Shown: positions 1 to 13,377, counted from the stretch's first letter. The stretch is 57,363 nucleotides of DNA from Acanthaster planci (GCF_001949145.1 NW_019091582.1:569206-626568); one strand, 5' to 3'. The notes: generated from the letters alone by a model not told the origin. Made by a program: numbers and translations.

Positions 1-1
1 G

Positions 2-217
2 CTGGAACTACGCTCTCCTGGTGCTTTCAGTCCATTCAAATCGGAGCGCTCGCAGCGAACTCACCTGCTGACCCCGGACCGCGCCTTGGTTCCTGAGATG
101 AACTTGATCAAGGTGGAGAGCGACTCCAGCCTCAGCAAGAAGAGATCCCTGGACCCTGGCCTTTCTGAGGAGGTGTGGATCAAGCGGGAGCCTCGTCTTG
201 AAGCCAAAGATCCTTAA
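2..217 (+). CDS. C-terminal coding end of an unidentified, probably nuclear, protein (5' end outside window)
   Basis: An open frame runs from the window edge to a TAA at 215-217 (about 71 residues). It has coding-like character: GC-rich third positions, charged and Ser-rich low-complexity sequence, no stop. The pyrimidine-rich run ending in CAG at 13-30 looks like a splice acceptor, so the exon may begin at 31 rather than continue leftwards. I do not recognise the family. Two short motifs, IKVE and IKRE (in VWIKREP), fit the SUMO-attachment consensus (hydrophobic-Lys-x-acidic), and KKRS between them is basic. This suggests, by inference only, a transcription factor or chromatin-associated protein tail. 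The next gene lies on the other strand and ends 21.7 kb away, so the two are convergent. Confidence 0.55.
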   Translation: MELRSPGAFSPFKSERSQRTHLLTPDRALVPEMNLIKVESDSSLSKKRSLDPGLSEEVWIKREPRLEAKDP

Positions 218-1142
218 CTCAGACACCGCCTAGATGTTCAAGATCTTCCAGAACAAACTGTAATTGTTCTCACAAGCAAGCTGAAAGATTCAATACCTCT
301 CATCTTACACACACCTGCACATTTGACTCAAAATTAGTTTTATTGCCAATGGCAAACGGGTATGTCTGAGTAGAAAATCATACCCTTCTCTGACTAAAAT
401 CATCCCTTTGCACCATAAGCACATATTGCTTTCCCATGTTATAATGACCACACCGCGATTCACTACTGGAGTACCACATCACATCATTCGGTGTTGAGTT
501 CAAATTTAGAGGCAAGTTTCAGACAAGCCATAAAAGCACTGCTCACAGTTGGTGTTCCTAACTGCAAAACCCTGTGGGCAGTCTTGAGCCTACAAGTCTG
601 GATGAGGTTATTTTGTTAGCAAAAGACCTGCTGGATTAGCATGAACATCTTTTCTGTTTGCCTAAGGAGGAGATGTTACAGTATTTGAAATTTCCCTTCA
701 GGCTAGATGGATGAGTCGCACTCTCTTAGCCTTTTTTATGGAACACTGTCTTTGTTACTTACCCCTGGCGTGACAGTCTGTTGTGTACAACAGTTTTGCT
801 GATTGGCAAGGATTCGGTTACAGTGCCTTGTAAGGCGATAGTTGAAAATGTAAAGTATGAGGCGTGTACTATGGTACCTGGGAATTCCAGCGGGCACAGT
901 GCGCCAGTACCAATTTTCAGCCAAACGTTTCAATTTATGTGTTGGGGTATTGTAACTCCAGACATGTCCCTACGAATACATGACAGGATCGCTCACCTTA
1001 GAAAACGAGGGTGGTTGTGCTACTCTGAGTACAAGGTGATGAAACCATGACAACCCTTTCTCCATGACATCCCTAAGCCTGGTAAGGGTGGACTTTTTCA
1101 CATGCCTTGAAACAGTGAGTCGCCACAGAATGACTAGTTGTA

Positions 1143-1148
1143 AATAAA
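1143..1148 (+). promoter_or_regulatory. Candidate poly(A) signal AATAAA for the left-edge gene
   Basis: AATAAA lies about 925 bases after the TAA of the left-edge gene on the same strand. The hexamer is common by chance in AT-rich DNA, so this is only a candidate 3' end. It would make 218 to about 1170 the 3' UTR. Confidence 0.25.
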
Positions 1149-4100
1149 GTTCGCAAGAGGTCAATTACATCGAGCTGCTGAACAAAACTGGTTGCTTAGT
1201 GATACCTACAGGTTGCTGAATTTTATAAACAGGTTGCTAAGCAACTTGAGACTATTTATTAAAGCTTTATCAGTCCCCCCAAAATGCTGATTCAAGAAAA
1301 TACTTTCCTGGTACTACGTGTTCTTTGTGCACAGCTACAGCCATTGAACAAGGAAAGAATCTTTTCTTAGGAAGAAACGAGTTTAAAGTTGTATGGAAAT
1401 CCTCTGTGGGTCTAACTGATAATCAGTGCTCCTTCGGCAGCTCTCGGTAGTTTGACTGGAGATAAAAATGATATAGTTTTTTAGAAGATTTGAAGGCAAA
1501 CCTGGAATCAGGAATTGTAAAGAAATGAGACGTACTCGGACACTTTTCTTACTTTGTTTATTTTTTTATGCTGAGTGAGGTTTTTTGGTCACAGGGCTGA
1601 ACTAATTTCCACTTAGTCTTGGACATTTTCTGCATTCACAGTTTTACAAAGAAATCATGTGGTTTGGAAATCTTGACTCTGAAGTCGTTGGATTGACATT
1701 TGAAATTCTTAACCTGGTTTATTGTGAAGACTTCTGGATTCAATAGCATTTGTCAGTCGGTTTTTTGTGGTTACACTTTACAACTACACGTGTGATTGGC
1801 GACTTTCTACATGATTTGTAGATGGTTAACATTGTTAAAAGAATTTAACATCAAAGAAATTCTTACTGTTTCTTTTTAAACGGATAGTTGACACCAGTCA
1901 CACAATTGTATGGTATGATTAATAAGTTTAAATAACAATGTCCATTATTGCCTCTAACCTCCTCTTAATTAAGCAGTCGTCTGCGAATTGTGGTCGCCCG
2001 TACAGGATGCCGTTGTTCTGATATGGCCAATTCAATCGATGTCGCTGTTCGGTGGCCAACTGTTCTCTTTTCATAAGATGAGGCGCATCACTAGTCTATT
2101 CCAGGTCGCTCGGAACTTTTTCCATCAGCAACTATGGCTGCGGAATCGGGCACGATGTCTGTGGGTAGAGTAGAAACGCCGTAAAGGGCTTATTTGTCCA
2201 TTCTTTAGAGCCCGCTAATTTCTCCAGACAGTGAATTATTTCTTGAAATTTATCCCGGCTAGATAGAATTTTTGACGGTGTATACAATTTCAGAATGATT
2301 GCACTTATTTTGTATCGTGTAAGTTCTTAGTTTGACATTTCTCTGGCTTTTTGTTTGCGTTTGGGGTTAAAGCTCCAGGGATCTGGCAGTGAAATTAGCA
2401 GGATGAAGTTTCCATGGCGGCCTAAATTTGGAAGTCCAATCGCTGGGCCTTTTTTCTTTAATTCGAATAAATATTTTGGTCTCAAAATTTGGTGTTGTCC
2501 GAAACATTATGTGTATTGTAATCGAATTCATTTAATCTATCTCTGTGTTTATCTGCTGGAACATTCAATATGAAGACAATTGTTGGAATATCTCTTATTT
2601 GGTCGGCTCGCGCCTTTTCAAAAGTGTCACTTCAAATCATGTGAGAGCCTTGACATCTGTTTGTAATCGAAATTTTCGAAGCATCCGTGAAATTCCATTT
2701 GACACCCACTTACTGCGATTAGTGCGGTTTACTTTGAGATGAAAAAACCTGGGACAAATTATATTTATTTTCTTAGAACTGAAAGTCGAATACGCTACAA
2801 AGTAATATTTGTAGTTTGATTTTAATGGTTGTTTTTTCAATGTTATTCAGTTTTAATTCTTTATTTTTGATTTAATTTCCTATTTTAGTGAATAGTAATT
2901 TATGCAGTGTGTTGTTTATGAACACAAGTTTTAGAACATTGAGTTACTTTATTTGATTTCCATTCGGTTTACTTTCTCATTCTGACAGTAAGTACGGTAT
3001 TTGATCCAATGACGTCACCGACTGCTCCCTAATAGCGCCCTCTGTTGTCATGAAAGTCGCTAGCAAAAAATGCGTGAATATTTGTCGGGTTTGAACTGTT
3101 TCTTTTGAGTGCTTGTGTAAGTGAATGGACAAGGTCTTGGATTTCCTGAACAAAACGTAACATTAATTTTGATATGATAAAGTTTTTCCTTGCGTTGCTT
3201 TTGTGCACAAAAGCAAACTGGACCCCGCACGCGAACTGCAATTCTTTCCAAGGTTTCAAACTTCCGTTCAGTGCTTTCCAGAGGAAGTGGTGACGTCGTT
3301 TGAATAGCAGTGTATCATTTAGAATTAGTAACTCAAGACTTTTTTTTAAAAAAAAGCAACATGCTAACCGACCACGAGAAAATACGTGCGAGTCGTTGAG
3401 CTGAAACCTGATCGACATGCGACGGTTTTCAAAGCTGTACATTGTATTTATTCTGTTTTGCATATACATATATTTCATCAACAGTCCCCCTTTTTAAAAA
3501 CGGCTCAGAACAAGCCACATGTAGTTTACGTTGGAGGGCATTATGGTTTAAATGATGTGTTTTTGTTCGGCGGAACTCCCAATTAGCAGCTTTGTGTGAG
3601 CTGCCACTCTCTTTAAGTTTGCTTGTTCGCTTTTTGTAAAAGCCAGAACCACGTGCGTGACGGCAGTATTCGGTTGACGGTAGCTGTTTCCTACGGTTAT
3701 TATCATTATGGTCTTCACCTTTTCCACGTATACCCGTACAGGCACAGTGTGTTCACAATTACGAATATTGCTCGTGTTAAACTTATCTCCAGAGAAGGGA
3801 GGTGAATAAAATCCCCTTCGATTTAGCCTTGCTGAAACTGATTTCACTTGTGCATTTATACGAGAATTTACAATACTCGCGAGAGTTGAAGAAGACGCTG
3901 GCAAATGTCATCCCAACTAAGGAGAGAAAAATGACATGTAATTAACTGTCTTTGTGGTTTTGAAAACTTCCCCGTAACCTTTCAAAGCATTGTGTATGGA
4001 TTGTATTTGTTTTAAATCACTCTAACCTTTGAAATTTATAACGTTTATTCCAGGATGCATTTTCAAAGAATTGAAACAGTGATTTTATATTGTCCATTAA

Positions 4101-4739
4101 AGTTTTTAAACACGTTATAAAATATCTCTCCTTTGGGTAATTCTTGTGCAGAAAAATGCGGGAGGAAATCTAGTATGCTTTGATTTGAAGTGCGTATAGG
4201 CCGACTTAGCTTAGCCCACATACCAACGTGAGGGCTTGTATTACCGTCACATCTGATCCTGTCTGGGTCTGTTCCTTGTCTCAGAAAGAACGGAGACAAC
4301 GTACTCGAGATTATCAAGGGTTTTGGCCAACTTTGAAACTGATAAAAATTCCTCGGCAGAGCGCCATTGACACACAAGGTTATTGCCGAGTGTACACGAC
4401 TCGGTCCAAGGTTCAGAAAAAGGAGGAAACTTTATCTTTCTCGAGTGCACTCGAAAGGGTGGCACGAAATATCCAGCTCCTACTCAAGAGCTATACCCTC
4501 TGCGAAAAACTACACGATCTTGCTCTCCAAGTCTCGTTTTATGCAGTCGCCTTCGCGAAAATAACGTCTTTTCGTTGATGACATTTTTTCGAAATTTAAT
4601 AGGCCTTCGCGGTCACCATGGATATGAAAACTTTCCAAACGCAACACAACCTCACGGGTGAGCCATTAGCCAAAGCTGGCCCGTCCGAGCTCGAATTTCC
4701 CGGGATGACAGGCTGGTCAAGGAATCTAGCTTGCCTGTT

Positions 4740-4795
4740 AAAATAGATGATGCTGCTGTCAAGTGGCTAGGGTTCGAATCCAGACCTAGAGCTCG
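4740..4795 (+). mobile_element. Possible tRNA-derived SINE fragment (B-box)
   Basis: GGTTCGAATCC at 4771-4781 is a perfect RNA polymerase III B-box, preceded by AAGTGGCTAG. I cannot fold a complete tRNA around it and see no clear A-box at the right distance, so a decayed SINE or a chance match are the options. Confidence 0.3.
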
Positions 4796-6555
4796 AAGTC
4801 CTGCCCATTGGGCAGTTCCTCTTATTGAAAGGTTTATTGGGAGCGTGCGTAAACGATGAAGTGTCGTTAGGGCTTTGAGGAGCATTCGCAGGACTTCAAA
4901 ATGAATATAAACTAAATTTCTCAATCATGCGGGCGCGCTCGTTCTGTCTAGTGTCCAGTGATCCCAACACGTCTTTGTTCGTGTATTGTTCTCCTACAGT
5001 TCTAAATGGAATACCTTTATACAGAAAAAACAATCCCTAAAATTGTCCAACATTATTTAAGAAATATCAAACAGGGTCTAAAAAATTAACAAACACGCCA
5101 AATATAATCAGTTCCCAATCATGATCAGTAAGATAACACAATTGATATGAAATCGGGGGAAGTGCTTGAGGTTTGCGTGAGAATCGAGCGAAAAAGAGTC
5201 CCTTTTTAAAAACTTGCCTTGCTGTGCTTTGTAACAACTAGAGGGACTGGGTTCATAAGACGAACTGGTAATCTGTGGAAAACATCCGCGAAAATAGAGT
5301 CTTCTCGAAATAGTTTGGTGAATGATCAGAGCTTGACAAAGCACACTTACCTGGATGCTCCGGCCCTTGAAGTGTATTGCACAAAAGACGTCTTTTAAAA
5401 TGTGGCCTATTTACGTGGCGTGCCCTGCAACAGTTTTTACAATGCAGTGTTTTCATGGGCAGTGTTGAAACGGCGAGACCTAACCGGTCCTGGGCTTGGT
5501 TACTGTGCTTCCGTGGGGCAGCTTAGCCACTGACCAAAAAAAAAGGTGCAAATAAGGGTATGTTCGAGCTATTTCAATGTCATTACGGTTTAAAGGATAC
5601 TTGTAGTCAATTCTGTAAAGTATATACATTACTTAAAAAGATATATTTATTAAAAATGTACACGTATAATGTGTAATGTGTCGATGCGTTATATAGAGGT
5701 AACCTTCACTTGCTTTATCCGTAGGCGTAAAATACAAATGTCTGAATTTTCAAGAGGAATTTGTATTAATCTTGGTGTTTTGAGACGAGGTAATTTCAGG
5801 TAAACGACAAAGTGATGATTACATAAAAGTTTACCTGAAGTTCTGATGACAAATTTTGAGAACTTTATTTTGCTTATTTGCACATGCCTTGGAAATTTAT
5901 ATTTGGGGAAATAAAATTGACTATAAAAGTGGACAAAACTCATTTTGCGAATTACTCTTTCCCGTCTTGTATGACGTTTTTAAGTTACACCCGTGTTTCC
6001 ACCATGTACAGATATGTTTCCACCAGTAACTCCAGGAAAAGCTTAACTTTACTTTTAAAGGTGTAAAATGGGGGATCTCAGTGACGCTCTTCCTACGAGA
6101 GAGAGACCCTGGTACAATTTGTGTATGCAATGTGTCACAACTGGCGTCTCTAATATTTCAAAAAGGCCGTTCCTTAAACTCCGCCAGTTCACCCGTCCCC
6201 ACCGCCCCTACAGGCCCTGGGAGGGGCACAAGATTTTTGGAAGGTAGCACGTCACAGACCAGCAAAGCATTGCGGGCTCAACCTCGTTCCCATGGGTATT
6301 GTTCCCCTTTCCAATACGTACCACGATTCCTAGCGGAGGTCTCACATGAAAATTAGCAGCAGCTAAAGCTGTGCATTAACGAGACGTCTCCCAGTTTTTA
6401 GTGAGATGTATTGCAACCCTTTTGACGGCCATATGTCATGTTTCTGCCCCGTTGTTAAATCCCATTTACGTATGAGAGCGCATGTAATCAGCACTATGGT
6501 CTCTTTTCAAGCGCAAATTAGCACCACCTTGGCAAAACCCCCTAGGCTATGATGT

Positions 6556-6585
6556 AAATAATAACAATAATAATAATAAAAAATA
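6556..6585. repeat. AAT-rich microsatellite
   Basis: Imperfect AAT repeats with one AAC interruption. Confidence 0.8.
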
Positions 6586-6694
6586 CTCACCCCATGCAAA
6601 AACAGCTCGTGCGCACGCGCAGGTACCTCATATTACAAACTGTCATCAGGACATCAATCAAATTTTGTCCAACGAAAGTTCACTAGGAAACATG

Positions 6695-6835
6695 AGCAGA
6701 TCCGGAGAGTTCAATGGGGGCCGTCCCCCCGAACAAATAATTTAGCCTTACTCCTCAGAATGGCCATAAAAGGTCATATAAAACAATTTCAGAATTTTTG
6801 CCCCATCCGCAAGTTTTGGACCTCCGAAATTTAAA
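6695..6835. mobile_element. Decayed copy of the GGATCCAG-ended MITE family
   Basis: Contains the family's internal phrases: the 'actcctcagaatggccataaaagg'-type segment and 'aatttttgccccatcc'. These recur near 51050-51120 and 56610-56680. The left side has GCAGATCCGGA near 6697, like the family terminus. Confidence 0.45.
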
Positions 6836-7310
6836 ATTGGGTTAACAGGAATAAGAAGTCACCAGCGTCTGAGCAGGAGTGCGCATGCGGTGGCCAGCGT
6901 ATTTTTTTTTCTAAAGAAGGTTAAGGGTAATTATAATAAAATGGACATATAACAATTGCGCATGCGTTTTTCGTGGGAAGGTTGGGGGTAATTATCATAA
7001 ATGGGGTACACAAACTTGTAAGTATGAGACACAACAAAATTGCTTTTCTTGCCGACTAACCGAGGGTTAGAGTCTACATGTCGTTACTTTTCTGGGGTGG
7101 GGAATTAGTTGGTTGGAGGATGTTTTATGATACAAAAGTAAAGCCTGACATTTATCTTAACAATTCAGTTTCTTAGTGTCCGCTAAATTGATCGAGCTTG
7201 CAGTTATCAAGCCAATATACGATAATTAGCCCTTACCTTCCTGGAAAAAAAAACATAAGCCAGCGGCCGCCGTGGTAGGTAGGCCCTACCAGTACCAGCA
7301 AGCATCAAAG

Positions 7311-7380
7311 TCTGGTTCCCAGACCAAAAATTCAGACTATTGTAAGAGATCTTTAGTCCTGGTGGCAACCACCCTCCTCC
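7311..7380 (+). mobile_element. End fragment of the TCTGGTTCCCAG MITE family
   Basis: Starts with TCTGGTTCCCAGACCAAAA and continues with a sequence similar to the first 60 bases of the element at 29719-30133, including 'actattgt'. 'ggtggcaaccacc' at about 7360 matches the segment near the right end of that element, so this is an internally deleted copy. Confidence 0.5.
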
Positions 7381-7737
7381 GGTTACGAATATTTCCAAAG
7401 GTGTTCGTCATTTTCCGAATCAATTTCGCTGATTTTGTTAATGTAATCAATATCTGCGAATACTGGGCGTAAACTTACCTTTGCATACATCGAAAAGAGC
7501 ACAAGAAGTTCGAAAATCTCCCCTTTTTATGCTGATTTCCACTTTTGCGCAACTTTGATGATGACGCCGATTAATTAAGAACGAACAGATCGTGTGCTTG
7601 CTACTTCTAAAAACACAAGCGGCATTCTGGGCATTATGTCATACTACATATTTTTGTGGACGATATGGTAACTGCCATAAACATATGTAATACAATTGAT
7701 ACGGCTGGGAACCAACCAACACATGCCATACTGATAG

Positions 7738-7870
7738 ACTGGTTCCCGTCCATACGTATTCTCCAGACGCCTTACAGACGTCCTCTGAACGTAGGGACCG
7801 ATATAGAAATATAGGGACCGTAATGAAACCGGAGGAATCCTGCCGGTTTTATGCAAATGAGGAAACAAGC
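7738..7870 (-). mobile_element. Partial MITE, inverted relative to 14059-14498
   Basis: CTGGTTCCCGTCC, then CTCCAGACGCCTTACAGACG, then a GGAGGAATCCTGCCGGTTTT stretch. All three occur in the same order on the minus strand of 14380-14500. The two copies share roughly 130 bases at clear similarity. Confidence 0.6.
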
Positions 7871-9887
7871 CCACTCAATGCAGAAATCAAGCAGAAGCTG
7901 ACCATGATAGAATATTAACCTTTTCTTGTTCGTTACCGAAGATAACTTCACCATAACTTGTTTCTTTATCTAAAATTTAACAAATAACTTCTGATCTAAA
8001 ATAAATTGCCGTAATATAATTTACAGATGGTATTCATGCAAAATAAGTTACCACACTGTGATCAAAAGAAGATGAACAAGGATAGGTACTTGTGTATTAT
8101 TCGCTACGATGCTGGAACGTAATTAAAGTTTAAGCTATTGCTATGGATCTTTTTCACTGACAAATTCATAATTATGCACGCATGCGCACAAATGGCCTTG
8201 GCGCCAAAGGCCATTAAAAAGCACAGGGGCGCAATTTTGATCATTTTCTCTAAGGTTTTCTGGCTTTGTTCATATTTTTCTTCGTTTTTGCTATTAGTTT
8301 CTAAGCTAAGTGGGATTTCTAGTGCTCCGTAAAAATACTTTATAATTATGATTTTTCCTGTGCGCACGAGATTATTAAGCGGGAAAATCTACAACTCTCC
8401 ACGAGAACAATGATGTTAATTACGTTACTTTCAACTTTATTTTTTCCGACGGCAGGCTGAGTAAACAAAACAAAAAACAAAACCAAACAAAGTACTTGCG
8501 TTTAAGCGTGTAATACCTGACGTCAACTGGCTCGATTCTCTGCCAAATATAGAATCCTGCTGAGAATGGAATTATTCAAGTTTGTCTGGGATTATAGAAG
8601 CAAGTCCTTTGGAATATAAAAAAAAGACAGGACCCGATTTTTCATGAGGCTCGGACGTGCGTAGTCGCGACAATAATAGCTCATTGATGTGCCCCATTTA
8701 GCAGGACTTGTGTGCGTATCTACCTGCATGCAGCCTACTTTTAAATCGCCTGATAAAATTCGATACCTCTTCAAGATCTAAAGCCCTGGTGCGTGACATT
8801 TCGACTATTGATCGCGCGCACATCCGAAACGGCCTACTGCCGCTTTCTGCGTATTGTTCAGGACTTTCTTGATTGTAAAAAGCCACAATTGATATGGAAT
8901 TGCCCCATGCGTCCCTAAAGAACTTAATACCTCCGCTTCCAGTATGAATTCAAGTCCAACGGAAGAGTTGTCATACACAGTGAATGAAATCCTTCTGTTT
9001 TTTTCTTATATATGGGGATTTTTCCCGACTCAAAATTCAGCAGCACTAATAGTTATCTATATAGTGTGTATGTGTGTGTTTTGCAGAGGGTGGCTGTAGT
9101 GAATGTGTGACGGGTGACCTTTCGAGATGGACGAATCGAATTACGGGAGCGTTTGTTCCAATTCGCGGACAGAAGCGGCGTTGGTCAACAGGTTTAATGA
9201 AAGGGTCCTTCCGAATCGCGTGATGAAAACATCCTTTGTGCTTTCGATCGAGCAGATTCATTTCTTTTCCCCTCAACCCGGCAGTGCCCAAATATTTACT
9301 TTCCAAACTTGTTTTCATTCCGTTAAAGATATTGGAAAATAATTGGAGACGGGGAAAATAGCGAAAGTTCAAACACAGGCTACACACGCGAAGACCAAAA
9401 ACGCCCTCTGCCGTTTTACCAAGTTTAGTAACTAACATAAGGTTAACATACAAACTTGTACATCGTTATAATATTTATTATTTATCACACATCTTTCAGG
9501 TGTGATTCTGTCGTGTGTGTTCGTATGTAATGTCTGTTACTGACGTGACTTACGTGCCAGTAGCATGAATGCTGGGGATACAAATTGCAAAGGGCACTCA
9601 ATTTAAAAAAGGACCAAAAAGGCGAACTAACACGCGATTGTTTTTCCTTCTCAAATTTCTGAGCGTGGCGGTGGTGGTGCTTGTGGTGGTGGTGGGGGGT
9701 GTACACAGGGGCACAGGCCTCGAGCGGAGGGTGGAGGGCGGGGCATACCCCTGGTTCCCCTAGTTGCGGCAATGATCGATTCCAAAATACTGCAACTTAT
9801 TACACAGACCCATTGGCACTGCCAAAACTCCGCGGGGAGTACAATGCAAGACTTCACTACACTACTTCTGCACTCATGCACTTATAG
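7871..9887. other. Intergenic DNA, no gene seen
   Basis: AT-rich sequence without a supportable gene. It holds a near-perfect palindrome GGCCTTGGCGCCAAAGGCC near 8193 and a GGT/GGTG-rich run at 9668-9702 that gives poly-Val or poly-His/Pro open frames on the two strands. These frames are low-complexity artefacts. Confidence 0.6.
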
Positions 9888-10057
9888 GGTACGTTCGAGC
9901 GAGCTACTCGCGTTAACAGGAGTATACAACTGAGCAGTCGAACGGCTGGAGTACGACCCAAGGGTCAGCGAAAGTATACTCTCGTTAGGGGGAGTACCCG
10001 AATGTAATGCGCACGCATCCAACTCGTGTTAACAGGAATAACCGCGCGAACGCACCC
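9888..10057. mobile_element. 170-bp MITE with GGGTRCGTTCG termini
   Basis: The ends GGGTACGTTCGAGCG and, inverted, GGGTGCGTTCGCGCG are imperfect terminal inverted repeats that each lead into a GTTAAC motif about 20-30 bases inside. The interior carries AGTATAC half-palindromes. A second copy lies at 13213-13377. There is no transposase frame. hAT-like origin is an inference from the terminal style only, and no clear target duplication is seen. Confidence 0.65.
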
Positions 10058-13000
10058 ATAGGTTTCATTTTATCATTATAGGCCAGTATATAGGCTGTCA
10101 CATTGTCTGCTGTAAGAGCATTTCGTGGTTCGTGGACTGGGTGGTTTGTAAAGACGGGGGATGGAATCAACCAGCAGGACAGCCAGCTTGTATTTCTGAA
10201 AGTATCAGACCAGACGGGGCCCTCCAAATCACACTATTTTGCAATGGAGTGTAGTCATCAATTTTCAAAATGGCGATGGGCCCCACGACTGTTTTGAGGG
10301 GTAATTTTCTCTAGAGAGAAATATTTTCAAAACTCATCGATTAAGCCGCTGGAAATTGAAAGGAAAGCAAAAGATGAGGAAGTAAGATTTAATTTGATAT
10401 GTGTCTTGAACAACTGAGAAACTGGTATTTTTCCAGAATTTTTGAAGTAGGGATATTTATCACTGTTGTTAATGGCAGCTTATTTACTAGTCTGCACCCA
10501 TGGCGGAAAAAAAGACCATGTCTTGTAACAAAGTGCCTTGCCAGGGGGCGTACCAACACGCGCACAGCCAGTTGCGACATGAGTGTTACCCTTTGTTGGA
10601 AACAGACTGGCAGGTGTATGCGCCAGCATGTGCCAGTGCATATGGACAGTTGGTACCAATGGCGCACGCTCTACTGTACACACAGTGCCAGCCATTTTGT
10701 TTCCAAAATCTGAAGCTGGTGCTACTCTATCTACGTAGACCTTTTTCACCCAGGTGACTAAATGTAAACAATACCACCACGTGTGGACCGCCTTGGCCAC
10801 GGTAATCGCACATATTCCTACGGGCAGCTTCAACCACGTGCAAGCGCACTTGCAAACGTTTCATCCTTTACTAATTTATCATGAATAGGTAGATTACCAT
10901 CACAACACTATACACACATTACCATCACAACACATCAAAGGTCCAGCACGATCGTGACATCACAGGAAAAAGGTCTAGCCCTGCGCACAGCAACCACACA
11001 GTCTGTGGTAGTTACCACAGGTGAGGTGAGGTAGAGGTCCGAGTTTCACATTCCAGACCACAAATGCACGGCATTCCTGTACAAAGGAAAGACGAGCAAT
11101 TTGGGAAAGAAAAAGACATTTCTCTATTTGTTGATTTTTTAATAGATATTTTTAATTTCCACAAAATTTCACACTGGCATGATACTAAATTATTACAAAT
11201 AAATACATTACGATAAAAATCATTACATGATTGCAAATAACAAACCATTGGACTCTGTTCAAGTCTATAAATAAAACCAACAACCGTATGTACAAAACTG
11301 TAGTCTTCCACATGTGCTCTTCCGTCCCAAGAGCACGTGTTGGATGCTGCGATGCTTCGACCACTAAGGAAAGCTGTGCGTGCGCAAGGCACGCAGGGGA
11401 TAGGGCCGAAAAGAAGATTGGGTGTATGAACACGCCTCAATCCGCCTTCCCCTTCCCTGATTGGACAAACCAAAAGAACCTTCTAGCCAATAGGGACGCA
11501 GAAAATCAAAGCCAGTTATTACGTTATCACTCTGAGGCTTAGGCTGTATCCGAATCAGCTTTCTAGAGCTAGGTCTAGGTCAGCACCCATTGAAAATGCG
11601 CAACAACACGGTGACAATAGACGCGGCTGCAGCTCTGGTAGCCCGGTTCGGACACAGTCTTATAGAATCCATCCCTTACAGGACGGTCAGTATGTTCACA
11701 CTCCTCGCTAGCGACACTGCTAGAACTTAAAGGGGAGGGAACTAAAAACCGATCTACAAACAAAATATGAAATTCACAATGCCTTTGTGTGTACAACATT
11801 CCGGTCCACTATTTTTATTTTGTGGATAATATACACAAAATGGATACGAAGGAGAGTGACCACACAGGAGGGAGTGGCAGGTGAGGGAGGCAATTCAACG
11901 CCATGTGGAAAGGCATCACGGAGAGCCTTCTCCCTTTGCTACCTGATATAGAAGCCTATATTAACCTGTTACAACGTGCAATGTGTTAATTAACAAACTC
12001 TCTGAACGCGTTTTTGCTTGACACGCGCGTTAAGCCAAGGAACAAGACTTTACTGCCATGTGCATAATTGCACTGGACGCAGCGTCCTTTTGCCAAAGTG
12101 CGTCTCTAAATGAATAAAATGAAAACCATACAAACTAACACTTTCTTTAAACACAATTCAATGCATGTTCATCTACCCCTACACACATAAAAACACACAC
12201 ATATAAAAATCTGTGTCGAAAATGACAAAGTTCGAAACTTATTGTGAACCGCGATCAAAACTTTGTAACCATCAACAGCATACACACTGAAGTACCGTAA
12301 CCTAGGTCTGTTTTCAATTTCGCGACCTTTATTTTCCAAGAATTGTTTCTTACTTTTAGGGATCGAGGAACACAGTGTTTGACAGCGCGCGGAATTTGTG
12401 ACTTTGTCTCAGAGTAAAAACGAAAAAGAAAAAATGCAGGGCGCAATGAAAAAACACTTCATTGTGTATGTGGACGAAGGAAAATCTTTTCATCTGCTCA
12501 ACTATTTTTAGCCATCTAAAATTAAGTACATCACTTGAGTTCAATCAGTGATCAAGTCGATTCGGGGGGAAAAGATTCTTTGCCAAGAATTTCCTTTTCC
12601 TCTTTAAGCTGATTATGAATGTTATGTCCTTACTTGTGAACTAAATGTCAGCTAACAACTCAACAGCCTCCAACATCTAAAGAGTAGTTACGAAAATCTT
12701 GCCTCCAAACAACGAGATTTCCATCTATCAAATAAGGTTTTTAATAGAATTGTGTCCGGGAGATGTCAGATTCCCCTGGCAGATAGGCGTATCTACAGAA
12801 GTGAACAACGATGGGAAGAAAATCGCAGCGGATAACCGTGTGACAGATCTTACAAGAACAACCAATGACTCGAGCCAGAGGACTAGTAATGGAGTCTAAT
12901 CGCACTTAACCCAATTTGATTGATATGAAGATTAACCGGTAAGTACAAGACGCCACTCTCGATCATCGAACTAACTTTTGTACAAGACTGTTTTCGAGAT

Positions 13001-13212
13001 ACTTTAGTGGCTATCAAAACACCAATCAGCTGTTGGTTTTTCAAGCTGTTCTGAAGTGCAACCAAAGACAAATCCGGCGAAAAGAATTAGAAGCCATTAC
13101 TGAGGGGCCATCCTGTTCGCACGCAGGTGGTCTGCGCGACATTCCTCTCCGACCAACAGGATGTCGTGACTTTCCGAAGTGTGCGCTTGAGTGCAATGCC
13201 ACCGAAGTACTG
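10058..13212. other. Intergenic DNA, no gene seen
   Basis: Overlapping short frames around 10390-10830 and 11010-11540 occur on both strands and show no domain motif. AATAAA-like hexamers and AT-rich stretches near 11110-11280 would suit a 3' UTR, but no exon is attached to them. Confidence 0.55.
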
Positions 13213-13377
13213 GGGTGCGGGTTAACAAGGGTATACTCCTGAGCGCTCGAACGGATGAAGTACGACCCGCGGGTCAGCGAGAGTATACTCTCGCTCGCGC
13301 GAGATACACTCCTGCACCCAAGTGTAATGCGCACGCATCCTACTTGGGTTAACAGGAGTAACTGTGCAAACGCTCCC
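13213..13377. mobile_element. Second copy of the GGGTRCGTTCG MITE
   Basis: Aligned in the same orientation with 9888-10057: GGGTGCG, GTTAACAAGGGTATACTCC, GTACGACCCGCGGGTCAGCG, TGTAATGCGCACGCATCC, then GTTAACAGGAGTAAC. The left terminus is shortened by a deletion of about 20 bases before GTTAAC. Confidence 0.65.

Larger units (their letters stand above)
218..6550. other. 3' UTR and intergenic DNA, no gene seen
   Basis: The first kilobase is probably 3' UTR of the left-edge gene. The rest is AT-rich with short open frames on both strands that lack family motifs, codon bias or paired splice sites. One possible SINE promoter box lies at 4771. I see no other recognisable element. Confidence 0.6.

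Noticed and set aside
4771-4781. Possible tRNA gene from the GGTTCGAATCC box
   Set aside because: No acceptor stem or matching A-box could be built around it.
9668-9702. His/Pro-rich or Val-rich coding region
   Set aside because: Simple GGT/GGTG repeat; low-complexity in every frame.
10390-10833. Overlapping frames of about 100 residues on both strands
   Set aside because: All share the same GC-richer stretch, have many Cys/His by chance, and lack splice signals or motifs.
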